64,000 nt of DNA, taken from Georgenia sp. M64. Its GTDB lineage: Bacteria > Actinomycetota > Actinomycetes > Actinomycetales > Actinomycetaceae. The notes under the pieces are model-generated. The model had not been told where the DNA came from, did no database searches, and worked only from the letters and a program-made list of their open reading frames with translations. Positions 27,674-36,067 of this stretch are shown here, piece after piece. A program made the translations under genes and the position numbers. The stretch is from contig NZ_CP145809.1 in NCBI RefSeq assembly GCF_038049925.1, positions 1,550,001 to 1,614,000 on the forward strand. The letters are read 5' to 3'. Position 1 is the first letter of the stretch. Every line of letters starts with the position of its first letter.

Positions 27674-28006
27674 TCACCTGGTGACTACAAAGCGGCCGTT
27701 CCGTAACGATGCCCTGCGCGGCACCGGTTCTGCGGTCTGCACTGTCTCCTGGAGGCCCACGAGGATGTAGTAGATGCCGGCCATCTGCGGCGACGCGTCC
27801 GGCCAGAGGTTCTCCCGGTCATCGTCCGAGAGCATCGAGATGGCCGCAGCCACCTCGGCCTCTGGGACATCGAGCTCCAGGGGCTCGGGCAGTTCCACAG
27901 ACTCGAGCGATGCGACGGTGACCGTGCCCTCACTGCGGGAGGCGGCAACGACGGTGCCCCCCTTGCGCAGTTGCTTCACGAACGCGTCGAACGGTGCTTC
28001 CTCCAC
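27674..28006 (-). CDS. Small protein downstream of toxin gene, possible immunity protein
   Basis: A 110-aa acidic soluble protein starting at GTG 9 bp after the toxin-like gene's stop, with AGAGGT just upstream. It contains VELPEPLELDVPEAEVAAAI and ends in RFVVTR. No family recognised. Its size, acidity and tight spacing after a toxin-like gene suggest an immunity protein, which is inference from context only. The 230 bp between it and the element end (27442-27673) hold no gene I can support. Confidence 0.55.
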   Translation of the reverse strand: MEEAPFDAFVKQLRKGGTVVAASRSEGTVTVASLESVELPEPLELDVPEAEVAAAISMLSDDDRENLWPDASPQMAGIYYILVGLQETVQTAEPVPRRASLRNGRFVVTR

Positions 28007-28015
28007 TTGGACCTC

Positions 28016-28357
28016 TCAGGAACTCGACGGGTAGGCGGTGATGATGTTCTGTGTCGCTCGGGCGACGATGACGTTCACATACTTGACCGCGACAACCTTC
28101 CCCGTCGACTTGTCTCTGAGCTGGATCTGCCGCTTGTAGTAGTAGGTGTCGTTCGAGCTCACGTAGGTGGCCGACGCGGGGTACAACAACGTCTCGGCGA
28201 TTGCCCAGTCTGCGGCCGTTCGCCAGTTCACCCCGTCGTACACGGCGATCGCTTCCCAGTGCGCCTGGTGATTTTTTTGAATGTGCCGGTAGCCCCACGC
28301 GTCCGACCCGCACTTCAGGTAGGCCTTTCCTGCCGGCACGCTTTGCCAAGCCACCCG
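28016..28357 (-). pseudogene. Secreted toxin-like protein, C-terminal fragment
   Basis: The 113-aa continuation of the gene that starts at 30125. The codons at the junction run ACT|CGG GTG GCT TGG with the 8-bp repeat AGTGAAGG at both breakpoints. The domain has LKCGSDAWGYRHIQKNHQ, with paired histidines, and ends in IITAYPSSS. This is the outline of small BECR-type RNase toxins (a catalytic His near the start and a final I-x-T-A-Y/F-P strand). The toxin reading is inference; the split is seen directly. Confidence 0.7.
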
Positions 28358-28365
28358 AGTGAAGG

Positions 28366-29852
28366 GATAGAGCCCCGTGGTGTGGTGTAACTGAGCCGGC
28401 TGCGTGAGCGGCTCTGCTGGGTTTGACTATGCCGTCTTCAGGGCGGGCGCGTCGACCTCCTCGTCGGTGTGTCGGCCGGTGGTGATCGCGGTGGGTGCGG
28501 TCGGGTGCAGCTTGGTCATGGAGGCCTCGGAGAGGTAGCGGCGGTCGGCGGCCTGCCACTCGTCGTGGGCCTCGATCAGGACCGCGCCGACGAGGCGGTC
28601 CAGGGCGGGGACGTTGGGGAAGATCCCGACGACGTCGGTGCGGCGCTTGACCTCGCGGTTGAGCCGTTCGATGGGGTTGTTGGACCAGATCTTGGTCCAA
28701 TGGGCCTCGGGGAAGTCGGCGAAGGCGGTGATGTCGGCCTTGGCGCCGAGGAGCATGTCCGCCACGGCGGGGAAGCGGCCGGCGAGCATGTCGGCGACGG
28801 CGTCGACCTGCTCGCGCACCGCCTTCGCGCCGGGCTGGGCGAAGATGGTGCGGATGGTCGCGGCGACCATCTCGGCGTTGCCCCGGGTGACCCTGGCCAG
28901 CACGTTGCGCATGAAGTGGACCCGGCACCGCTGCCACGCGGCTCCGGGCAGCACGGTGGCGATCGCGTTCGTCAGGCCGCGGTGGGCGTCGGAGATGACG
29001 AGCTGGACCCCGGCCGGGGAGGCCTCGGTGGTCACGGCCAGGCCCCGGTCGCGCAGGGAGCGGAGGAACTCGGCCCAGAACGCCTCGGTCTCGCTGTCAC
29101 CGACCGCGTGGCCGAGGATCTCCCGGCGCCCGTCGATCGTGACCCCGGTGGCGATGACCACCGCCTGGGTGACCACCCGCCCGCCGATCCTGACCTTGCA
29201 GTGCGTGGCGTCGAGGAAGACGTAGGGGAACCAGGTGTGGTCCAACGGCCGGTCCCGCCAGGTGGCCACCTCCTCGTCCAGGGCGGCGCAGATCCTCGAG
29301 ACCTCGGACTTGGAGATCCCGGACTCGATGCCCAGGGCGGTGACGAGGTCGTCGACCTTCCTCGTGCTCACCCCGTGGACGTAGGCCTCGCAGATCACCG
29401 CGTGCAGGGCCCGGTCGACCCGCCGGCGCGGGGCGAGCAGGGAGGGGAAGAACGACCCGGTGCGGGTCTTGGGGATCTTCACCGTGATGTCCCCGGTCGC
29501 GGTCGAGACGAGCTTCTCGCGGGTGCCGTTGCGCCGGGTCGTGCGCTCTGGCGTGCGCTCGTGCGGCTGGGCGCCGATGTGCGCGCTCGCCTCGGCGTCG
29601 ATCAGGTCCTGCAGCGCCGAGCCGAGCAGCCGGCGCATCACCTCACCCTCCTCGGCGTGCAGAAGTGTGTCGAGCAGGGCAAGCAGGGCAGACTGGTTCT
29701 TGGCCATCGTGTGATGCCTCTCTACGAGTTCTTGGTCGTTCTCGCAGAGCCTCACGCGGTGGCCCCTCCATGTGTAGGACCGACACGACCGCCGTGTCCC
29801 GAAGGGCCCGAGGGGCCACCAGGCCAGTTACACCACTCGATGGGACTTACCC
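28366..29852. mobile_element. IS256-family insertion sequence, 1487 bp
   Basis: Flanked by the 8-bp target duplication AGTGAAGG (28358-28365 and 29853-29860). The ends are imperfect inverted repeats of about 28 bp whose inner part GGTGTAACTG is identical on both sides. It contains one Mutator-type transposase gene. It interrupts the toxin-like gene. Confidence 0.88.
28427..29707 (-). CDS. IS256-family (Mutator) transposase
   Basis: A 426-aa DDE transposase. The first aspartate lies in FLDATHCKVRIGG and the second in LVISDAHRGLTNAI; the family signature continues with WQRCRVHFMRN. The catalytic glutamate would fall in the C-terminal IWSNNPIERLNREVKRR block. ATG 29707 is taken because conserved sequence begins there (MAKNQSALLALLD); an upstream in-frame start would add 16 residues. 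The gene appears intact. Confidence 0.93.
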   Translation of the reverse strand: MAKNQSALLALLDTLLHAEEGEVMRRLLGSALQDLIDAEASAHIGAQPHERTPERTTRRNGTREKLVSTATGDITVKIPKTRTGSFFPSLLAPRRRVDRALHAVICEAYVHGVSTRKVDDLVTALGIESGISKSEVSRICAALDEEVATWRDRPLDHTWFPYVFLDATHCKVRIGGRVVTQAVVIATGVTIDGRREILGHAVGDSETEAFWAEFLRSLRDRGLAVTTEASPAGVQLVISDAHRGLTNAIATVLPGAAWQRCRVHFMRNVLARVTRGNAEMVAATIRTIFAQPGAKAVREQVDAVADMLAGRFPAVADMLLGAKADITAFADFPEAHWTKIWSNNPIERLNREVKRRTDVVGIFPNVPALDRLVGAVLIEAHDEWQAADRRYLSEASMTKLHPTAPTAITTGRHTDEEVDAPALKTA

Positions 29853-30125
29853 AGTGAAGGTGCGCACCAACTTCGTGCTCGCGTCAGATACGCCGCATGC
29901 AGCCCACGTTGCGTTGATGCTGAACTCGGGCATCGCGTGAGATGGCTGCCCGGCTTCCGGTGCAGTGGACCAGTAGAGGTCCTCGGACGCTGGGGCACCG
30001 GGTTGGACGAGGGTTGCCTGGACCGGTCCGGCTGCAGCCGGTGCTGCTACGGCTACGCCGATACCGCCGACCGATAGCGCGAGAAATGCGGAAGTAATCA
30101 CGGATGCGAACGAACGTGCGATCAA
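29853..30125 (-). pseudogene. Secreted toxin-like protein, N-terminal fragment with signal peptide
   Basis: Ninety-one codons from a TTG start at 30125, with GGGAGAGAG just upstream, to the insertion point. The sequence begins with basic residues and a hydrophobic core (SVITSAFLALSVGGIGVAVA) and a likely AxA cleavage site (APAAAG). Joined to 28016-28357 over the 8-bp duplication it gives a 204-aa secreted protein in one frame. In the present state the frame runs into the insertion sequence and stops at TAA after FTG. Confidence 0.72.
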
Positions 30126-30289
30126 GACTCTCTCCCTTTGGTGCGAGCCCCGGCCGACTGCCGCGGGCGGTAGCGGCAGCCTCGCGATAATTCGTTCCAC
30201 TCCGGCACGGATTGAATGGCGTCTACCTGCCATGGCATCTACCTGCCATGGCCTGATATCCGCTCCTCGTGTCTCGTGGTGAACGCCCC

Positions 30290-30430
30290 ATCACAGCAGG
30301 CCATCCACCGCAAAGCGCGAAGAGCCAGAATGGGAGGCGGTAGTCGTCTCGGGTGCGGTAGTCGCGGGCGAGGCGGCGGTGGAGTTCGATGATTCCGTTG
30401 ATCGCTTCGGTGCCGTCCTTACATTTCGGC
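30290..30430 (-). pseudogene. Relic of an ISL3-family transposase C-terminus
   Basis: The minus strand reads KDGTEAINGIIELHRRLARD and then YRTRDDYRLPFWLFAL without a start codon. This matches the conserved end of ISL3-type transposases, in which N-G-I/L-I-E-L-x-R-R-x-A-R-x-Y-R-N precedes a Y-R/Q-L-R motif. No other part of that transposase is found. The rest of 30126-30433 holds the toxin gene promoter region and a 15-bp direct repeat (TCTACCTGCCATGGC at 30222 and 30238). Confidence 0.6.
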
Positions 30431-30433
30431 GCG

Positions 30434-32884
30434 TCATCGCTTCCGTATGGTGGGTATTCCGAGGTTCGTGGCGGTGCGCTGCATCTGGACGAGCTTGAGC
30501 TGGGCGGCGTCGAGGCTGACCTGTAGCCCGTCGACCTCGCCGAGCCAGCCCTGGTCGTGGGCCTCAGCGATGCGCTCGGTGAGGGAGGCGATGATCTGCT
30601 CGAGGCGGTCGTGCTGGGTGGGATCGGGCCGGAGCATGGGGCAGCGGATGCAGGCGTGTTCGTGCTGGCAGCCGGTGCCGTAGGCGCGCCCGCAGGTGCC
30701 GAGTTCGAGCTTGCGCTGGGCGAAGTGGCCGAGGAAGTCGTCCCATTCGCTGTCGGTGGGCTCGCGGTATTCCTCGGAGGGGCGTAGCGCTCGGCGGCGG
30801 GCGATGAAGGCGCGGTGGTGGTCGATGACGTCCTGGTCGTAGATGGCGACGTAGGTCTGGGTCGTGGCGATCGACTCGTGGCCGAGGATCTTGGCGGTGA
30901 TGTGCACGGGCAGGCCCGAGGCGACGGCCTCGGTGGCGAAGATCCGGCGGAAGTCGTGCGGGGTGAACTTGGCGGGGGAGCCGTCGTTGTTGGTGATCTT
31001 GGCCGTGGCGACCAGCTCGTCGAGCAGGCGCATCACGTAGTTCTTCGTGATCTCGTGGTCGCGCAGCCCCCAGCGGCGTTGGAACAGGAACGGCAGTGTG
31101 GGGCTGTAGGTCCGTTCGGCGGCGTCGTAGCGGCTGATCAGTGGGATGTGCTCGGCGCCTTGGCGCACGTGGGTGATGATCTCGGCAAAGACCATCGCGA
31201 GCTCGGGGCCGATGACGAGGAGGCGTTCCTTGTCGGTCTTGGACGGGGTGATCTGGAGCATCGGAACGATCTCGCCGGTCGAGGGAAGCCGGTAGGAGAC
31301 GAACGAGCGGTGGGTGATCTCGAGGACTTCCTCGATCCTGGCGCCGGTATGCCGAAGCACCTCGACCAGCGCCCATCCCCAGAACCCGCGTTCCGCCTCG
31401 AGGGTCAGGTTCCGTACGACGTCGGGCTCGCTGTCGGCGTAGGCGCGGATCACGCCCTTGCGGCCGGTGCCGCCCTGCGTGGGATCGGTGACCGGGGCGG
31501 TGCGGCGAAGCGTCTGGCCGGCGACGGTGAACTGGTGGCCAGGGGCGGTGCGGCGAGCCGCGTCGAGTCGTTCGCGCGTGGCGTCCCGGTGTGCGATCGC
31601 GGCGTCGACGAGGCGGGGCAGGAGTGGCGCGAGCTCGCGGGTGCGTTGGTGCATGCGCGATCGCGCGTGCTTCTGGGCCTTGGTCATGCCGGCCAGGTCG
31701 CGCGAGTCGACCGGCGTGGGCGCCGCCCAGGGCGCCCACCGGGCGGGGTCTTGCAGGGCCCAGTGCGAGAGGTCCGCGTAGAACGCGCGCACGCTCATCA
31801 GGACGGTGTATGGGTCCTGCCGCTTCTGGCCGACCCGGTTCGCGCCGTAGCGCACGACGTCGTGCAGGCGCTGCTTCCAGCACTGGGCCACCTCATCGCT
31901 CAGGTGCAGCGAGTTGATGCCCGGCTCGTGGATCTCGAGGTCTTTCCAGAACAGCAGGACGAGCTTGGAGGCCAGGTAGCGGATGGAGTTGTAGTCCATG
32001 CCGGGGCGCCGCTCGTAGAGGTAGGCCACGAACAGGTCGCGGATGGGGCGGCACTGCACGTCGTAGCGGTCGACGAGCTCCTCGATCGTGAACTGCCCCT
32101 TGCGTGAGGCGCCGTAGATCGTCGGCGGGCTGTCGGCCGGCAGGATGCCGGCGGTGAGCAGCAGGGAGTACCAGTGTGAGTGCTGACGGCTGCTGTAGCC
32201 GTCCTGCGCACGGTAGGCCTCGATGCAGTCCTCGAGCGTGATGTCCGCGAGCCTGCCGCCGTTGTGCATCAGCACCCTCGCCAGCTGACGCAAAGAGAAT
32301 TGCGAGTCGGTCGGTTGCAGCCGGCGATCCTGCTGGCACAGCCGACGCATGAGCGCGAACCCCTCCGGGTCGCGCAGCTCCTCGCACCTGTCGAACGTGA
32401 GCTTTGACGCCATGTTCGAGTAGAGCCACGCGTAGTCCGGACGGATCACGTCGAGCACGATCAACCGCCAGGCCGCGCCCGTGAAGGTGCGTCGTCGGAC
32501 CGGGCCCTCCTCGTGTCCGCCGATCAGGTCGATCCACTCCTTGCCAGCTTGGTCGACCGAGGAGGCGTGCCACCTCTGCTGCCAGGACTCACCCGGGAAC
32601 CTCACCAGCCAGTCGAGCAACTTCCTGACGCCCGCGACCGCCTCACGCCTGTGACCCGGGCGCCGGGGCTGGTCACTCTCGAGCGCTTCGACGGCCGCGA
32701 CGACTTCCTCGAAACTCTGCTGGGACGCGGTCCACACGGTCGGTCGCGCAATGGCCGGCGTGGGTAGCGATGGTGTCGGCGCCTTCGGTCGCAAGGCACC
32801 GTTGTTCGCAGGCGTGTGCCGGGACGGACGGGCCCCGCGCTCAAGGAACGCGACCGGGTCGACGCGATCAGCCACGAGAACCAC
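30434..32884 (-). CDS. Large tyrosine recombinase (TnpB-like) of the Tn554-like element
   Basis: An 816-aa integrase-type recombinase. The C-terminal catalytic domain shows LRHTGARIEEVLEIT (first Arg), PHDFRRIFATEA (HxxR) and ILGHESIATTQTYVAIY (His and nucleophile Tyr). Beyond it lies a Cys-rich segment, CGRAYGTGCQHEHACIRCPM, found in Tn554 TnpB-type enzymes. The long N-terminal part (about 450 residues) is helical. Its start overlaps the stop of the partner recombinase at 32868-34037 by 17 bp. A third, TnpC-type gene expected in such elements is not seen downstream. Confidence 0.85.
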   Translation of the reverse strand: MVLVADRVDPVAFLERGARPSRHTPANNGALRPKAPTPSLPTPAIARPTVWTASQQSFEEVVAAVEALESDQPRRPGHRREAVAGVRKLLDWLVRFPGESWQQRWHASSVDQAGKEWIDLIGGHEEGPVRRRTFTGAAWRLIVLDVIRPDYAWLYSNMASKLTFDRCEELRDPEGFALMRRLCQQDRRLQPTDSQFSLRQLARVLMHNGGRLADITLEDCIEAYRAQDGYSSRQHSHWYSLLLTAGILPADSPPTIYGASRKGQFTIEELVDRYDVQCRPIRDLFVAYLYERRPGMDYNSIRYLASKLVLLFWKDLEIHEPGINSLHLSDEVAQCWKQRLHDVVRYGANRVGQKRQDPYTVLMSVRAFYADLSHWALQDPARWAPWAAPTPVDSRDLAGMTKAQKHARSRMHQRTRELAPLLPRLVDAAIAHRDATRERLDAARRTAPGHQFTVAGQTLRRTAPVTDPTQGGTGRKGVIRAYADSEPDVVRNLTLEAERGFWGWALVEVLRHTGARIEEVLEITHRSFVSYRLPSTGEIVPMLQITPSKTDKERLLVIGPELAMVFAEIITHVRQGAEHIPLISRYDAAERTYSPTLPFLFQRRWGLRDHEITKNYVMRLLDELVATAKITNNDGSPAKFTPHDFRRIFATEAVASGLPVHITAKILGHESIATTQTYVAIYDQDVIDHHRAFIARRRALRPSEEYREPTDSEWDDFLGHFAQRKLELGTCGRAYGTGCQHEHACIRCPMLRPDPTQHDRLEQIIASLTERIAEAHDQGWLGEVDGLQVSLDAAQLKLVQMQRTATNLGIPTIRKR

Positions 32885-34037
32885 TACCGAGGAGGAGTTC
32901 GAGGACCTCGGCCGAGTAGTCCGCGCTGCCGACAGCCATCGCCTGAGCTGGCCGGTCGGTACGACCGCGCAGGTGAGACTGCACCCGGGCGACGACCTCG
33001 TCCTCGCGGGGACGTAGGTAGATCTGGGTGGTGGTGATGTGCTCGTGCCCGAGCACCCACTGGACGTCGGTCAGCGACAGGCCGGGGTCGTCGACCATGC
33101 GCTGCGCGGCGGTATGGCGCAGGTCGTGCAGCGTCCACCCCGTGCCGAGCGTCGCGTTCGCGCGTTGAAGCACACGCCGCACGGCCGAGTAGGTCAGCGG
33201 CCGGATCGGGGAGCGTCGCGTCAACCACAGCGCGCGCTCCCCATCGGGGCGACGGGTCTGCTGCTCGTACAGCCGCAACCACACGAACGCGTCCGCGGAC
33301 GCCGGCAGCCACTGGATGCGCCCCGAGCCCTTGCGCTGCACGGCGATGCGCTGCGAACCCGGGTCGATCATGTCCATCGTCGTGCTCAGCAGCTCCGAGG
33401 CCCGAGCGCCGGTCGAGACGTAGAACGAGAGCAACGCCCGGTCACGATCGCAGACCATCGCCGCGAACAGGTCGTCGAACTTCCCGTCCGACAACGCGCG
33501 AGGGATCCGATCGGGCTGCTTCTGCCGCAGCGGCGCCCGCCGGCCCGGCGCGAACGGTTGCATCGGGTTGTGATGGGCCTGGACCCGCCGCCCGTTGCGG
33601 TGCTCGGCAGGCGGCACCGGGTTGACCACGGGGCCCTCGCCCGCGCGGATCCGGTCCTCGTAGAACATCTTGATCACCGCCAGGGCGTGGTTGATCGTCG
33701 CCGGTGCGTACCCGCGGGCGCGGCCCGATGGGCCGACCAGGCGCATCCACAACACGAAGTCGCGCGCTTCACCTCTGCCGGCCTGCTGCCATGGCACGCC
33801 AATCGCCGCGAGGAACCGCCACCACCGCAACAGATCCATCGCGTAAGAGCGCAGCGAGCCCGGGCTCGATCCCGAGGCGAGCATCGAGGCGAAGAAGTCG
33901 GCCACCTCCGGCACCGGCTCGCCGGCAGCGTCGAGCAGTGCTACCCCGACGGGATCACCATCAGGCACCACAACCTGCCCGACTGCCATCACCTCGATCG
34001 CCGTCACGTCCCGCGACAGCCCCACACTCTCATCCAC
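32868..34037 (-). CDS. Tyrosine recombinase (TnpA-like) of the Tn554-like element
   Basis: A 389-aa tyrosine recombinase. Catalytic residues appear in STGARASELL (Arg), LHDLRHTAAQRM (HxxR) and LGHEHITTTQIYLRP (His, Tyr). The core-binding domain is at about residues 55-140. It is the first gene from the element's right end, starting about 145 bp from the break in the ArdC gene, and is translationally coupled to the larger recombinase. Confidence 0.87.
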   Translation of the reverse strand: MDESVGLSRDVTAIEVMAVGQVVVPDGDPVGVALLDAAGEPVPEVADFFASMLASGSSPGSLRSYAMDLLRWWRFLAAIGVPWQQAGRGEARDFVLWMRLVGPSGRARGYAPATINHALAVIKMFYEDRIRAGEGPVVNPVPPAEHRNGRRVQAHHNPMQPFAPGRRAPLRQKQPDRIPRALSDGKFDDLFAAMVCDRDRALLSFYVSTGARASELLSTTMDMIDPGSQRIAVQRKGSGRIQWLPASADAFVWLRLYEQQTRRPDGERALWLTRRSPIRPLTYSAVRRVLQRANATLGTGWTLHDLRHTAAQRMVDDPGLSLTDVQWVLGHEHITTTQIYLRPREDEVVARVQSHLRGRTDRPAQAMAVGSADYSAEVLELLLGSGSRG

Positions 34038-34182
34038 CCCACGCCTCCCTCACGTCGTCGTGGGGCAGACCTCAGCACACCGCCCAGCCAACGAGAGCCC
34101 GGCGACCAGCACCCGGCGTGTCGCGTCGGCGTCACGTCGGCGAAACTGCAGGAAGGCGCATCGTTGGTGCGGTCAACGGATC

Positions 34183-34854
34183 GTGCGCGAGGGTCTTCAC
34201 CTGCGCGGCCGGGTCCATGTCCGTGCGCACGAGCACTTGCCGGGTGTCGTAGTCGGTCATGCCGTTCGCGCCGCGGATCGCGTCGGCGTCTGGCATCCGC
34301 AGCACCTCATACCCCAGCGACTCGACCTGCGCGGCCAGCCCCTCCCACAGACCGGCGGGTGCCTCGCCTTCCAGCAGCTTCGGGCTTGGCAGCTCCGGCA
34401 GTTCGGCACCGTGAGTCCGGGACACATCCCACACATGAGCGGGAACGACGCTGACGATCCGGCGCTGCACCACCTCGCCCGGGCGCGGTTTCTCGCCTTT
34501 GGTCAGGCGTCGCCACGAGGCGGGGTCCTTCGGCGTCGCTGTCGCGAACCTCACCCGGACCGGCGCGCGAATCTCATAGCCGCCGCCGGCCTCGGCCCAG
34601 CGGCCCATCTTCTTCCAGTCCTGGAACCCGGCCACCCACGTCGGCGTCGGGGCCGACACCCGGCCCTGCTCGTAGGCGTCCAGGTGCTGCGCCCAGATCA
34701 GCAGCGTGTTGTTGAACGACCTCGACCGGAACCGTGCGGCGAACTCCATCGCCCGACGCCAGTCCTCACCCGACACCAGTTCCTCGACCGAGCGCACGAT
34801 GCGTTCTTCGAGCGCGTCGAGCTTCGCTTCCCGTGTCTCGTTCCTCATCGCCAT
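34183..34854 (-). pseudogene. ArdC-like antirestriction protein, N-terminal fragment
   Basis: The 224-codon beginning of the gene completed at 27019-27441. It holds the ssDNA-binding ArdC-N domain (FAARFRSRSFNNTLLIWAQH, WKKMGRWAEAGGGYEI) and ends at LAH, the first residue of the HExxH motif. The start at 34854 is preceded by GGAGGGAGGT. Reunited, the protein is 364 aa. At present the frame reads 25 residues into the inserted element before a stop. A free ArdC-N domain could still be made; whether it is active is unknown. Confidence 0.85.
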
Positions 34855-34996
34855 CGCGGGACCTCCCTCCGCCAGGGCCGCCCCGGGAGGGAGCAGCCGT
34901 GCGACCACGAGGTACGCCGGGCGGATCAGGAAGACGAGACGGACGACGGAAACGAGACTGGCGACCGTCAGGCTCCGCGACGAACCCGACTGGTCT

Positions 34997-36028
34997 CTAC
35001 CGGACTACCGGAGCGAGGGTGTCCTCGGTTGTCGCACGAGCTGATCCTGCGGTTATCGTCGGGGCAGATGCGCGCTTCCGCCGGTTGAGTACGGAACCTT
35101 CTCCGTAGCTCAAAGCCCGATAACCGGCGGGAGTCAGCCCGACGCTACGGCGGAACTGGCGCGTAGCGAAATCTGAATCGCTCCAACCCACCTCGCGAGC
35201 AATCAGAGCGATCGGCGCATCGGATTCGCGCAGGAGCGCGGCCATCCGCTCGGTGCGAAGCATCGTGAGATAGGCGATAGGAGACTTCCCGAACGCCTCC
35301 ACGAACAAGCGGCCGAGCTGCGACTTTGAGAGATGTACCTCGTCAGCGAGCTCAGTCGTAGACCATCGTCGCTGGGGTTCAGCACGCAGGAGATCAGCTG
35401 CCCTGCGAACTTCCGCTCGCAATGGTGCGAATCGGCGATGTCGTGGCGCGGACGGCCACGTTGTAGTGCGCTGCGTCGGCGACACTCGCACCTGCGAAGT
35501 CTTGACGAAGGGCGCGATCACATCGACCAGGCTGAACCAAAGAGCCTGCATCCGGTAGAAGTTCTTCGCGGGTCGTCCTTCGATGCTTAATGCCGCCAAC
35601 TCATCGAGCCAGGGCATCAGCCCCTGGGTGCGATCCTCGCCGAGGCGGAGTACCTGCGCAGGTTCGGTGTACATCGTTGCTGCGAAGTCCTGGGCGTCGA
35701 GACGGTGGCACAAGCTGCCGACGTGCTGCCAGAACACCTGGTCGATCACATAGTCCGTGTCTGCGTAGATCGTCGTTACGGTGATGTGCCCCTCGGGCTC
35801 GCTGCCACATAGAGTGTTCGCGCCGAGCAAGATTACGTCGCCGGGCCCGACGGGCTGTTCACCAAACTCACTGAAGAGGATTGCCGAGCCATCGCGAACG
35901 ACGATCACCTTCACGCAGTCGTACGCGACCGGCAGGCGAGCACGGGAGATGGTTGCGGTACGAACTATGAGTGGTTCGTACCGCAACCCTCGCCTGCTTC
36001 GATCAAACGAGCTGTTCGAGGGCGCCAT
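34997..36028 (-). CDS. AraC-family transcriptional regulator
   Basis: A 343-aa regulator. The N-terminal AraC-binding-like domain (about 20-190) contains PVAYDCVKVIVVRDGSA and GDVILLGANTL. The C-terminal double helix-turn-helix has TTELADEVHLSKSQLGRLF and then REVGWSDSDFATRQFRR. It lies 39 bp downstream of the MFS exporter gene on the same strand and probably controls it in response to the exported compound. A stub of a related regulator stands next to the second resistance operon (60921-61051). Confidence 0.88.
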   Translation of the reverse strand: MAPSNSSFDRSRRGLRYEPLIVRTATISRARLPVAYDCVKVIVVRDGSAILFSEFGEQPVGPGDVILLGANTLCGSEPEGHITVTTIYADTDYVIDQVFWQHVGSLCHRLDAQDFAATMYTEPAQVLRLGEDRTQGLMPWLDELAALSIEGRPAKNFYRMQALWFSLVDVIAPFVKTSQVRVSPTQRTTTWPSAPRHRRFAPLRAEVRRAADLLRAEPQRRWSTTELADEVHLSKSQLGRLFVEAFGKSPIAYLTMLRTERMAALLRESDAPIALIAREVGWSDSDFATRQFRRSVGLTPAGYRALSYGEGSVLNRRKRASAPTITAGSARATTEDTLAPVVR

Positions 36029-36067
36029 AGAGCACCTCGTCCATCACATTTACGTGCTCGCGGATGC

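Larger units (their letters stand above)
27442..34182. mobile_element. Tn554-like element with two tyrosine recombinases, about 6.7 kb
   Basis: Defined by the break in the ArdC-like gene: its coding sequence stops at CAC (34183-34185) and resumes at GAG (27439-27441). The right end carries two overlapping tyrosine-recombinase genes reading inward (34037 to 30434), as TnpA and TnpB do in Tn554. Cargo is a toxin/immunity-like pair, itself broken by an IS256-family insertion, and an ISL3 relic. Near the two ends an imperfect inverted pair is visible (GCACCAGCGCTG at 27448-27459, CATCGTTGGTGC at 34159-34170). No long target duplication is seen, as expected of Tn554-type insertion. The exact ends are uncertain by a few bases. 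Confidence 0.7.
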
